Assembly (NCBI RefSeq): GCF_030486405.1 | Contig: NZ_CP129613.1 | Coordinates: forward strand, 682,001 to 746,000 | Direction of reading: 5' to 3' | DNA length: 64,000 nucleotides | Origin: Mycolicibacterium sp. HK-90 | Lineage (GTDB): Bacteria; Actinomycetota; Actinomycetes; Mycobacteriales; Mycobacteriaceae | Part shown: piece by piece, positions 54,255 to 61,948 of the stretch | Numbering within the stretch: position 1 is the stretch's first letter | How the letters are laid out: every line of letters starts with the position of its first letter | The notes under the pieces: generated by a model | Databases searched by the model: none | Seen by the model: only the letters and a program-made list of their open reading frames with translations | What the model was told of the DNA's origin: nothing | Translations under genes and position numbers: made by a program

Positions 54255-54971
54255 GTGTCCGCGAGTGCAGAACCACGAGTTCTCAAGCACCAGGTTGTCC
54301 GCGCGCAACTGGAGCGATTGCTCGACGACCTGGAGGTCGGCGACCCCTTCCCCGCGGAGCGCGAGATCGCCGAGCGCTTCGATGTCGCCCGCGAGACCGT
54401 CCGGCAGGCATTGCGAGAACTGTTGTTGGCCGGGCGGATTGAACGCCGCGGCCGGACCACCATCGTCGCGCGGCCCAAGATCCTGCAGCCCTTGTCCATG
54501 GGCTCCTACACCGAGGCGGTCAAGGAGCAGGGTCGCACCGGTGGGCGCATCCTGGTCGGCTGGAGCGACTTGATCGCCGACGACATCCTGGCCGGGCAGC
54601 TCACCATCGACGTGGGCGCACCGATCCTGCAACTGGAGCGAGTGCTGACCACCGACGGTATCCGGGTGGGTCTGGAGACCACCAAGCTGCCGGCCGCGCG
54701 GTACCCGGGATTGCGGGAGACCTTCGACTACCGCGAGTCGCTGTACGCCGAGATCCGCAGCCGCGGTATCCGCTTCGAGCGGACTGTCGACACCATCGAC
54801 ACCGCCCTGCCCGACTCCCGCGAATCGGCTCTCCTCACCGTGGACAGCCGCACCCCGATGTTTCTGCTCAACCGGGTGTCCTACGACCAGGACGGAATTC
54901 CGATCGAACAGCGGCGCTCGCTGTACCGGGGTGACCGGATGACGTTTACAGCGGTGATGACCGCCTCGTAG
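54255..54971 (+). CDS. phnF: GntR/HutC-type regulator PhnF
   Basis: A 238-residue repressor. The N-terminal winged helix of the GntR family (LKHQVVRAQLERLL, FPAEREIAERFDVARETVRQALRELLLAGRIERRGRTT) spans about residues 12-75. The C-terminal UTRA ligand domain follows (VLTTDGIRVGLETTKLP, GIPIEQRRSLYRGDR). The GTG at 54255 is chosen; frame upstream contains operator 2. It is divergent from phnD, and two matching operators lie between. Repression of phnDCE is expected from the described M. smegmatis system. Confidence 0.92.
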   Translation: MSASAEPRVLKHQVVRAQLERLLDDLEVGDPFPAEREIAERFDVARETVRQALRELLLAGRIERRGRTTIVARPKILQPLSMGSYTEAVKEQGRTGGRILVGWSDLIADDILAGQLTIDVGAPILQLERVLTTDGIRVGLETTKLPAARYPGLRETFDYRESLYAEIRSRGIRFERTVDTIDTALPDSRESALLTVDSRTPMFLLNRVSYDQDGIPIEQRRSLYRGDRMTFTAVMTAS

Positions 54972-55372
54972 AAACAGCCTTTTCTGGCGCCCCTGGGCCC
55001 AACCAAGTGGTTAGCCGAAATGTGGTGTCGTTTCCGTATGGTGGCGGTTAATTGCCGTTTGGAGCTTTTGGGTACTACGGGTCGTAATGTTCAAATAATT
55101 CCAACCTGGCAAACGTGGAACTGCTCTGTTCGGTGGTGGTTCGTATGGACTGAACTGGGGATTCACGGCATTCTCGGGCCCGATTTCTTTGTGGCCCAGT
55201 TATTCGGTGAAACAGAATGTGTAAGTTCAAGATTCGACACTGAAACATGTTTCAGAAAAATGCTCGTATTGGCGCCACGCCAGGACTACATTTCGCCCGT
55301 CGGCCTGAACGCCGGTGTCGGTTCAGAACGAAACGTCACCAATCTCCAGCGTCATCTCGAAGGGAAGTCCCA
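54972..55372. other. 401-base AT-richer gap between phnF and the PGRS-like gene
   Basis: This stretch is visibly lower in GC than the coding DNA around it and has many TTT, AAT and GAA words. A 140-codon plus-strand frame crosses it but has odd codon use and runs into another gene. The one clear element is the 16-base palindrome at 55240-55255. The rest is probably leader and promoter for the downstream gene, or a small RNA I cannot recognise. Confidence 0.5.
55240..55255. promoter_or_regulatory. 16-bp perfect palindrome matching the KstR pattern
   Basis: CTGAAACATGTTTCAG equals its own reverse complement. Its inner 14 bases (55241-55254) fit the KstR consensus TnnAACnnGTTnnA at every fixed position. 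It lies 118 bases before the GTG of the PGRS-like gene in an AT-richer gap. The regulator is inferred only from the motif. Confidence 0.6.
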
Positions 55373-57706
55373 GTGGAAGTATCCGTTCGTTCCTGTCTCA
55401 CCGCCACCACCGCGCTTGTCGGTGCTGGTGCGATGGCTTTGAGTCCAGTCAGTCCAGTTGATCCGAATCTGGATGACCTGCGGGCCCCGGTGGTGGAAGC
55501 GGATGTCGGGTTGGTGGCCGCGCCGTTCCCGTTGCAGACGTGGCTGAACACCGCGATCAATGTGGCCAACAATGTGACCACAGTGGCGCAGGCAGAGTGG
55601 GCGTTGCCGGTGCCTCTGTTGCGGCAGATCACTGCCAATGTGATCGAATACGCCGCGGTCGACATCGGTGCGTATCAGGCGGCGGCCGCTGCTGCGGTGA
55701 CGTATTTCGGGACGACGTACCCGGAGATCATGCAGACCGCGGTCGCTGCGTTGGACGCCGGTGACTTCGAAGGGTTCATGAGCGGGGTGAACTCCGCGAT
55801 CTTCGGCACATTCTTCAATGTGTTGTTGCCGTTGCAGGGGGCGCTGGTGATTCCGCGTCAGATCGCGACCAGCCTCGCGGCCGCGGCCATCTATCTCGCG
55901 TCCGACTTCGTGACCGCTGCCGGGGCGGTGGTCGTGCAGGGGATGCTTCCCGCGATCACGGCGGCGATCGGCGCCGACTTGCAGGCGTCGTATGACGCGG
56001 CAACCAGCGGTAATTGGGTGGGCACGATCGCCTCTCTGGCTGACCTGCCGGGTGCGGTGAGCAACGCCGTCCTCAACGGGGTGAACGGGGTGAACGGAGT
56101 GACCGGGCCCGCAGCCGGGATCATCACCGGTGGTGGCTTCTTGGGTCTGCTCGTGCAGACCCTGCCACAGCAACTGGCGTCGAAGATTGCGACCCCTGGC
56201 GCGCAAGACATCATGACCGGCGGCACCGTCCAGGCGGCGGTGGAGGACTTTGTCACCCAAATGACCACCGAGTGGCCCACACCCGACGAGCTGGCGAAGA
56301 TCCCGGCGGGTATCGCCGCAGGGTTGCAGGGCCTGCCGGCAGCAGCGTTCAATGCGGCCGGCAGAGCGTTGGGCGGGTTGATCGGTGGCGGTGGTAGCGC
56401 ATTGAATTCCACCGGCGCACAGGTCAACTCGACAAGCCGTTCGGGCGGTGGCGAGTCGTTAGCCGCGTCGGTGAGCAACGGTGTGGCCGCGAAGCCGGCA
56501 GGGGTGAGTCTTGATGGGCTCGACATGGGCGGCCGCGGGCTGATCGGGGTGTTCGTCGGTGACGGCACTGCTGAGAATCCCAATGCCGGACTCCTGATCG
56601 GCAAGGGTTACAGCTACGGCACGGTGGCCGGGGACTGCGCATCCAGCTGCGATGGTGGACGGGGCGGGTTGCTGATGGGCCAGGGCGGCAACGGCTTCGG
56701 CGGCGGGACCGGTGGCAGCGTCGGCCTGATCGGCAACGGTGGCGCCGGCGGTGCGGGCACGGCCGAGCATCTCAACGGTGGTATTGGCGGCACGGGTGGC
56801 ATCTTCGGCAATGGCGGCGCCGGAGGGGCCGGCTTCGGCACCGGAAACGGTGGAACCGGTGGGAACTCCGGCATGTTCGGGAACGGTGGCACAGGCGGGG
56901 CAGCCGGTGCGACCGGTGGGACCGGAGGCACGGGCGGTCTGGGTGGTCTGCTCGCCGGGAATGGTGGCACCGGTGGCACCGGTGGTGGCGCCGGCGGTGA
57001 TGCCCGCGCCATCGGCAATGGTGGCACCGGCGGTGCCGGCAACGCCAACAACACCACCGGTGGCTCCGGGGGTACCGGCGGCGCGGTGTTCGGCAGCGGC
57101 GGGACCGGCGGTGCCGGCGTGAACGGCAGCGCGGCCACTGCTGGGGAGGCCGGTAATGGCGGCCGCGGCGGTGACGCGATCTCCCTCGTCGGCAATGGCG
57201 GTACCGGCGGTCAGGGTGGCAGTGGTCAATCGGGACTGGGCAAGACCGGCGGCGCTGGCGGTGACGGTGGCAGCGGTGGAAAGCTGTTCGGCCAGGGCGG
57301 CACCGGCGGGCAAGGCGGCAGAGGCAGCATTTTCGGAGCGCTCCAGGGCATGGGCGGCCGCGGCGGGAATGGCGGCAGCAGCACCGGAATCCTGGGTACC
57401 GGTGGTAAAGGCGGTGCGGGCGGCAACGGCGGTATCGCCACCGGCAGCTCCACCAGCGGCGGCGGTAACGGTGGGACCGGAGGCAACGGCGGCGCCGGAG
57501 GAATCAACGGCGGCGCGGGCGGTGCAGGCGGTGCGGGCGGCAACACCAGCGGCAGCACTCTATCCCCCGGCTCCGGCGGCACGGGAGGTACGGGCGGCAC
57601 GGGGTTCGGCGGCAGCCGTCCCGGCGGCAGCGGGCAAACCGGCAGCGGGCCCAGTGGTAACACCGGCGGGGCCGGAGGCGCCGGTGGAGCAGGAGGAGGC
57701 CTCTGA
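55373..57706 (+). CDS. PGRS-like glycine-rich exported protein without a PE domain
   Basis: A 777-residue protein. Residues 1-30 look like a signal peptide (basic start, [19 protein letters not shown]). Residues about 35-420 are Ala-rich and hydrophobic, with helices such as [26 protein letters not shown]. From about residue 430 to the end it is a PGRS-type domain of GG-X repeats (NGGTGGAG, GGAGGAGG) like those of PE_PGRS proteins. There is no PE domain: no Pro-Glu helix pair precedes it. The GTG at 55373 has an AAGGGA ribosome site about 8 bases upstream; earlier in-frame codons are AT-rich leader. Surface exposure is likely, function unknown. Confidence 0.8.
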   Translation: MEVSVRSCLTATTALVGAGAMALSPVSPVDPNLDDLRAPVVEADVGLVAAPFPLQTWLNTAINVANNVTTVAQAEWALPVPLLRQITANVIEYAAVDIGAYQAAAAAAVTYFGTTYPEIMQTAVAALDAGDFEGFMSGVNSAIFGTFFNVLLPLQGALVIPRQIATSLAAAAIYLASDFVTAAGAVVVQGMLPAITAAIGADLQASYDAATSGNWVGTIASLADLPGAVSNAVLNGVNGVNGVTGPAAGIITGGGFLGLLVQTLPQQLASKIATPGAQDIMTGGTVQAAVEDFVTQMTTEWPTPDELAKIPAGIAAGLQGLPAAAFNAAGRALGGLIGGGGSALNSTGAQVNSTSRSGGGESLAASVSNGVAAKPAGVSLDGLDMGGRGLIGVFVGDGTAENPNAGLLIGKGYSYGTVAGDCASSCDGGRGGLLMGQGGNGFGGGTGGSVGLIGNGGAGGAGTAEHLNGGIGGTGGIFGNGGAGGAGFGTGNGGTGGNSGMFGNGGTGGAAGATGGTGGTGGLGGLLAGNGGTGGTGGGAGGDARAIGNGGTGGAGNANNTTGGSGGTGGAVFGSGGTGGAGVNGSAATAGEAGNGGRGGDAISLVGNGGTGGQGGSGQSGLGKTGGAGGDGGSGGKLFGQGGTGGQGGRGSIFGALQGMGGRGGNGGSSTGILGTGGKGGAGGNGGIATGSSTSGGGNGGTGGNGGAGGINGGAGGAGGAGGNTSGSTLSPGSGGTGGTGGTGFGGSRPGGSGQTGSGPSGNTGGAGGAGGAGGGL
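56655..57703 (+). repeat. PGRS-type GGX repeat region
   Basis: About 1050 bases of imperfect GGC/GGT/AAC-rich repeats encode glycine triplets with N, A, T and S. Units are irregular and frame-preserving. This is the C-terminal half of the gene at 55373-57706 and not a CRISPR or satellite. Confidence 0.8.
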
Positions 57707-57811
57707 ATCAACCATAAAGTCAGCCAAAACATTGGTGGTCCAGTGCAATCCGCCAAATCCAGTCATGACGTCGGCACCGGGATTCCGCTCTAGCCAGTCA
57801 TGACAGCGACG

Positions 57812-57847
57812 ATCCACCCCCTCCCCGCCATCACGGAGGGGGTGGAT
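57812..57847. terminator. Hairpin, 13-bp perfect stem, after the PGRS-like gene
   Basis: ATCCACCCCCTCC (57812-57824) and GGAGGGGGTGGAT (57835-57847) pair exactly around a 10-base loop. No T-run follows, which is common for mycobacterial terminators. It separates the PGRS-like gene from the next gene. Confidence 0.7.
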
Positions 57848-57936
57848 TGCGTTGTGGGTCAGCCGGGTCGGCGACGTGGTGCGAAAACATCTGTGAATTA
57901 CCGAATTTCGGTCAGCGGCACTGCTAGCGTGCGGGC

Positions 57937-58425
57937 ATGACAGAGCCCAGCCGTACCCCGATCACAGTGGCGATCGTTGCGTTGGTGGCCGCTTTGGCCG
58001 CGTCCGGGGTCGCGATTACGGCGCTACTGGACAAGCCCGAGGCCTCCGACAACGCGGCAGCAGCGCCGCCGCCGCCCTCGGAGCAGGTGAGTGCCGCCCG
58101 CACGCGCACGTGCGACAACTTCAGGAAGGTCGCGTCCGGGGTCGCCATTCAGACACACACCCAGCCCGAAGACAATCCCACTTCGGGGCAGGCCGTTGCG
58201 GCGAATGCCCGGCTGTCGATGCTCGGTGGTGGCACCTATCTACTGGACAACATCGATCCGGCCGCCCCCGGCGACCTCAACGATGCGGTCAAGTCGTTCG
58301 CCGGGACGCTGCAGACGGTCGCGGTGAACGCGCTGGCCGGCATCGGCAACGATGCGCCTGACCAGGCGACGTTGCTACAGAAGGCGCAAGCCGAGACCGA
58401 GCGGATCGAAGCGCTCTGCGAGTAG
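57937..58425 (+). CDS. Small single-pass membrane protein, unknown function
   Basis: A 162-residue protein. A cytosolic start of nine residues (MTEPSRTPI) is followed by one membrane helix (TVAIVALVAALAASGVAITALL), a Pro/Ala linker and a helical external domain with two cysteines (TRTCDNF and the terminal ALCE) that could bond. The pattern matches a mycobacterial group of anchored envelope proteins, but I cannot name it. The start is ATG. It converges with the AraC-gene stop, 7 bases away. Confidence 0.78.
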   Translation: MTEPSRTPITVAIVALVAALAASGVAITALLDKPEASDNAAAAPPPPSEQVSAARTRTCDNFRKVASGVAIQTHTQPEDNPTSGQAVAANARLSMLGGGTYLLDNIDPAAPGDLNDAVKSFAGTLQTVAVNALAGIGNDAPDQATLLQKAQAETERIEALCE

Positions 58426-58432
58426 GCGGCGC

Positions 58433-59293
58433 TCAGCGGTTGCCGCGGTAGACGCGAGGCGACACCCCGACGCGGCGCCGGAAGGCCGTGGCGAAGTGGT
58501 TGGGCGTCGAAAACCCCACCATCGCACTGATTTCCGTGATCGTCCGGGCGGTGTGCCGCAACAGGGACTTGGCACGTTCGATCCGCCGGTCCAGCAGGTA
58601 CTGATATGGCGTGGTGTGAAACGCCGCGCGGAATGCCGAGATGAAGACGCCCACCGGCATATTTGCTTGCTGGGCAAGCGATTCCAGCGTGATATCGGAA
58701 TCGAGACTCTCCTCGAGGAACGCGACGATCATCGAGCGGGTGGCCGAGTCCAGGGTCTGGGGTCGGCGTTCGGTCAAGGGCGGGGGATTCACCGTGTACA
58801 TGTCGGTGATCAACAACCGCAAGGTTTCGCTCACCGAGTCGGTGAGCAACCGCGCTAGCGCATCGTCGCGATCGGCGACGTCGTGGATGCGCTCGACCAT
58901 CTGATGGATCAGCGGATCGCGGTGTTTGACGCGGGGAACCAGCGTCGTCGCGCCGAGCAGGCTGTCCGGGATCGCGATCTCGCAGTATTCCGCGGTATCC
59001 CCTTCGACCAACGACGCGCACTTGTCGCCGGCCGGCACCACCCAGATGTCGCCCACCTGCGGGACGCCGCGGCCGGAGGGGCCCCAGTCCGGGTCGGTCT
59101 CCATCGAGCGCAGGTGCCCGGCGCGGTGCACGAAGATGAGATGGCGGCTGTCGTCGAAGCAGCACCAATCGGTCGTGGTGTCGATCCGCTCGGCGGCGAA
59201 TCGCAGCGACATGCCGCGGGTGGCAACGGCCTTTTCACCCAGAATGACGCGGCGGGACAGAGGCCGATCGCCATCCCATAGCTTCATCGCCAC
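58433..59293 (-). CDS. AraC-family regulator (cupin-type sensor)
   Basis: A 286-residue regulator. The N-terminal about 150 residues form a cupin-like sensing domain (MSLRFAAERIDTTTDWCCFDDSRHLIFVHRAGHLRS in parts). The C-terminal double helix-turn-helix shows ITLESLAQQANMPVGVFISAF and TITEISAMVGFSTPNHFATAFRRRVGVSPRVYRG. An AGGAGG ribosome site 8 bases before the GTG at 59293 (GTG-GCG-ATG) decides the start over the TTG at 59329. Its target is unknown, and the neighbouring divergent gene encodes an exported VldE-like protein. Confidence 0.87.
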   Translation of the reverse strand: MAMKLWDGDRPLSRRVILGEKAVATRGMSLRFAAERIDTTTDWCCFDDSRHLIFVHRAGHLRSMETDPDWGPSGRGVPQVGDIWVVPAGDKCASLVEGDTAEYCEIAIPDSLLGATTLVPRVKHRDPLIHQMVERIHDVADRDDALARLLTDSVSETLRLLITDMYTVNPPPLTERRPQTLDSATRSMIVAFLEESLDSDITLESLAQQANMPVGVFISAFRAAFHTTPYQYLLDRRIERAKSLLRHTARTITEISAMVGFSTPNHFATAFRRRVGVSPRVYRGNR

Positions 59294-59429
59294 CCGCGAA
59301 ACCTCCTGCGCGATTTGCGGTCGCGTCAATCCGGATCGCAGCGTATCGAGCGACAGCCCACAGCGTGAGCTTTTTGAATTGAAATCCCTGTCAGTCTGGC
59401 GAAGTGACTCTTAGAAAAGTCGCGACGCC

Positions 59430-59446
59430 GTGACCAATTTGTGACC
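59430..59446. promoter_or_regulatory. GTGACC-N5-GTGACC direct repeat
   Basis: Two exact GTGACC half-sites spaced 11 bases apart lie about 110 bases upstream of the exported-protein gene at 59556. An 11-base period suits an OmpR-family response regulator such as MtrA, which controls many cell-wall genes. This is a suggestion from spacing, not a proven motif match. Confidence 0.4.
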
Positions 59447-59486
59447 TTTAACCTTGGGAAACACGCCACAAATGTGCTTGACACGT

Positions 59487-59506
59487 TTCTGAGGAAATTC
59501 TCAGAA
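59487..59506. promoter_or_regulatory. TTCTGAG-N6-CTCAGAA inverted repeat
   Basis: A perfect 7-base-arm dyad 50 bases before the GTG of the exported-protein gene, just after a TTGACA hexamer at 59478. It could be an operator or an RNA hairpin at the 5' end of the message. The AraC-type regulator encoded upstream is one possible binder. Confidence 0.5.
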
Positions 59507-59555
59507 CAGGGGAGCGGTTGCTGCAACGCCCAAGAAGGGCCCGTATGGTGCCCGT

Positions 59556-60239
59556 GTGGGCCGACACTCATTAGCCAGCCCAGGCCAGCGCAAACTGCCG
59601 GCCGTCGCGGCTGCGTTCATCGCGCCGGTCGCTGCGTTCTTCGCAGGCGGCAGTGATAGTGCTTCATCCCCGTTCGCGGAGGATCTCAAACCTGTCGCGG
59701 CGCCGGCACCGGCTACGGAACCACCGTGCTGCATGGAGGTCGTGACCGCGCCGGCGGCGTCCGCGTCGTCGGCTGTCGTCCAGACTGTCGGCCTGAGTGC
59801 GACGCAAGCGCAACCCGCCACCGCGTCACGGTGGCGCGTCATCAACATTCCGCAGCTGCTGCCCGTCGGAGTGGCACCGGAACGCGGCCTGCAGGTCAAG
59901 ACCATCCTGGCGGCCCGCGCCGTCAGCGCCGACTTCCCGGAGATCCAGAACATCGGTGGCGTCCGGCCCGACGCGCTGCGCTGGCACCCCAACGGCCTGG
60001 CGCTCGACATCATGATCCCCAACGCGACCAGCTCGGCGGGAATCGCGCTCGGCAATCGGATCGTCGCCTACGCAATGAAGAACGCCGACCGATTCGCCTT
60101 GCAGGACGCGATCTGGCGGGGTACCTATTACACGCCCGGCGGCGGTGCGAAATCCGGCGGCTACGGCCATTACGACCACGTCCACCTCACCACCAAGGGT
60201 GGCGGCTACCCGACGGGCGGCGAGCTCTACCTGCGCTGA
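59556..60239 (+). CDS. Exported VldE-like / ARB_07466-type domain protein
   Basis: A 227-residue protein. A signal-like hydrophobic N-terminus (PAVAAAFIAPVAAFFAG) is followed by a Pro/Ala-rich linker and a C-terminal domain with WHPNGLALDIMIPN and HYDHVHLTTKG, matching the metal-peptidase-like (VanY/ARB_07466) pattern His, Asp, His. Zinc-dependent action on peptidoglycan is a reasonable inference. The GTG at 59556 gives MGRHSL, a start seen in mycobacterial relatives. A GTGACC direct repeat and a dyad lie in its leader. Confidence 0.78.
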   Translation: MGRHSLASPGQRKLPAVAAAFIAPVAAFFAGGSDSASSPFAEDLKPVAAPAPATEPPCCMEVVTAPAASASSAVVQTVGLSATQAQPATASRWRVINIPQLLPVGVAPERGLQVKTILAARAVSADFPEIQNIGGVRPDALRWHPNGLALDIMIPNATSSAGIALGNRIVAYAMKNADRFALQDAIWRGTYYTPGGGAKSGGYGHYDHVHLTTKGGGYPTGGELYLR

Positions 60240-60299
60240 GCCCGCGTGAGCACAGCGTGTCCCGTGATCGGGGCCGTGAACGCCGCTTAGATTCGCATC

Positions 60300-61196
60300 G
60301 TGGCGCGCAAAATGTCGTTCCGCCGGGCCCGATCGGTGATGAGTGCCGAGATCGCCGCGATCCGCCGCACCGATCCCGATCTCGATGCCGGCGACATCGC
60401 CGGATTCACCCTGCCGATCCTGGTGCGCGCCCTCGGTGTGGCGGCCATCGGCGTGGTGCCGTTGCTGGTGGTTCGCAACGGGGAGGCCGCGAATGAGCAA
60501 CTCGTTCCGGTCATCGGATCGCTCGCCCTGGTGATCATCTGCGCGGCCGTCGTGGCCTGGCTGCTCGCGATCGTCATCTCCGGCCTGGTGGTGATGGTTC
60601 TGTACCGGACCCGGCCGTCGTCCTCCTCGCGGCTGGTGATGCGCATCCTGACCGACTCGTTCATGCGGATCGACGACTCGACCTCGGCGCTGATGCTGCT
60701 GGCCCTGCTGGCCGGGCTGCTGTCCCTCGCGTTCGGCCTGCCGACGCGCAGCGGCGACGAGCTCGCCAACTCGGTCCTCGACGATCTGCTCGCCGCTCAG
60801 ATCGGTGTGCTGCTGGTGGCGCTGGGGTTCGCGTTCATCGCCGAGTCGATCCGCTCGGCGGCCGACATCGTCGACGACCAGTCACTGCTGCTGGCCTGGC
60901 CCTGGGCCTTGATCATCGCGTCGCTGAGTTGGGTTCTGGCCACCGCTGCCGGGCCGTTCGAGGCGACCCGGATGCTGACCATCCTGCTGCACGAATGGCT
61001 GCCCGCCGTCGTCGACGGACAGCCCAGCTCCCAGGTGATCGCCGAACTGGTCCCGCCCTCGGCGCGGTGGTGGGTGGCATTCGGGCCGCTGCCGGTCATC
61101 GCGGCGATCTGGGCCTACGAGGCGTACCGGCGTGGTGGGTTCGTGGCGATCCGGCAGTTCTTCGAGGACGACGAGCCTACGGACGCGTCAGACTGA
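60300..61196 (+). CDS. Polytopic membrane protein, unknown function
   Basis: A 298-residue protein with a basic N-terminus (MARKMSFRRARS) and about six hydrophobic segments, including VRALGVAAIGVVPLLVV, SLALVIICAAVVAWLLAIVISGLVVMV, LMLLALLAGLLSLAFGL and LAWPWALIIASLSWVLATAA. The C-terminal tail is charged (FFEDDEPTDASD). I recognise no family motif. The start is GTG at 60300. Its stop abuts the convergent DinB-like gene stop with no spacer. Confidence 0.8.
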   Translation: MARKMSFRRARSVMSAEIAAIRRTDPDLDAGDIAGFTLPILVRALGVAAIGVVPLLVVRNGEAANEQLVPVIGSLALVIICAAVVAWLLAIVISGLVVMVLYRTRPSSSSRLVMRILTDSFMRIDDSTSALMLLALLAGLLSLAFGLPTRSGDELANSVLDDLLAAQIGVLLVALGFAFIAESIRSAADIVDDQSLLLAWPWALIIASLSWVLATAAGPFEATRMLTILLHEWLPAVVDGQPSSQVIAELVPPSARWWVAFGPLPVIAAIWAYEAYRRGGFVAIRQFFEDDEPTDASD

Positions 61197-61814
61197 TCAG
61201 TCCGCGTCGCCGTCGGCCTCGGGTTCGGAATCGGGCACATCGCGTCGTCGCGAGAACATCAGCACGATGTCGCGGATCGGCGCCTCCCGCAGCGCACCCC
61301 ACTGCGGTCCGGCGGCGAAATCGGTATCGGTCGCCACGAAGCGGTAGCCCGGCAGATCGCGTTGCGGAGCGAAGGGAAACTTCATGTGCCACAACCGATC
61401 CGCGACGGCAACGGCCGCCTCGGCAGGCATCGGACGGTCGATCCCGAGCGGGATGCAGATGTCCTGAGTGTGCACCAGAACGTCCATCAGCGGATCGACT
61501 TCCTTGGTCATCGGTGGCCGCTTCCGCGAACCCGCCATGGCGCGCAGGCGTGCCGTGATGGCTGCCGGATCGGCGGGGTCCTCCAGCGCCACCCGGCGGA
61601 CCATGGCATCGAACCGGAAGCCCGACTTGAGTGCGGCCAGCAGTGCTTCACCGCGACCCACGTGGGATTGCGTGATGTGGACGGCGACCTCGCGCACCGT
61701 CCAGCCCGCGCACAGCGACGGCGTCGCCCACTGTTCGGGGGTCAGGGTGTCGAGGAGATCGGCGAGCCGGCCACGTTGTTCGTCGATGTGGCGCCAGATC
61801 GTGTCGGAGTCCAT
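61197..61814 (-). CDS. Maleylpyruvate isomerase-like (DinB-fold) protein
   Basis: A 205-residue protein of the DinB/MDMPI fold. Typical blocks are LDTLTPEQWATPSLCAGWTVREVAVHI and the metal-ligand-type His in HITQSHVGRGE, with DVLVHTQDI later. Members are thiol-dependent transferases or isomerases (often mycothiol-dependent). The ATG at 61814 has an AGGAG ribosome site 6 bases upstream and is preferred to a start at 61850. The reaction here is not known. Confidence 0.86.
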   Translation of the reverse strand: MDSDTIWRHIDEQRGRLADLLDTLTPEQWATPSLCAGWTVREVAVHITQSHVGRGEALLAALKSGFRFDAMVRRVALEDPADPAAITARLRAMAGSRKRPPMTKEVDPLMDVLVHTQDICIPLGIDRPMPAEAAVAVADRLWHMKFPFAPQRDLPGYRFVATDTDFAAGPQWGALREAPIRDIVLMFSRRRDVPDSEPEADGDAD

Positions 61815-61902
61815 CGCCGCTCCTATCGTCTCAGATTCCCTGATCAACATAGTCGCGCCGGGTTTCTCGTCAGTACCCCTTTGCCGCAGGGTCTACAGAC
61901 AG

Positions 61903-61931
61903 CTCTGGCCCAGCACGAGGCTGGGCCAGAG
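61903..61931 (-). terminator. Hairpin, 12-bp perfect stem, after the arylsulfatase gene
   Basis: CTCTGGCCCAGC (61903-61914) pairs exactly with GCTGGGCCAGAG (61920-61931) around a 5-base ACGAG loop. On the minus strand it follows the arylsulfatase stop by 17 bases, as expected for a terminator, and precedes the DinB-like gene start. No T-run is seen. Confidence 0.75.
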
Positions 61932-61948
61932 TCGCCGTCGTCGCCGGA

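Noticed and set aside
55020..55442. A 140-codon plus-strand frame over the AT-richer gap
   Set aside because: Its amino-acid composition is odd (many Trp, Cys), it lacks a ribosome site, and it runs into the start of the PGRS-like gene in another frame.
56655..57703. CRISPR-like or satellite repeat
   Set aside because: Units are irregular, coding, glycine-rich and in frame; there are no fixed repeats with unique spacers.
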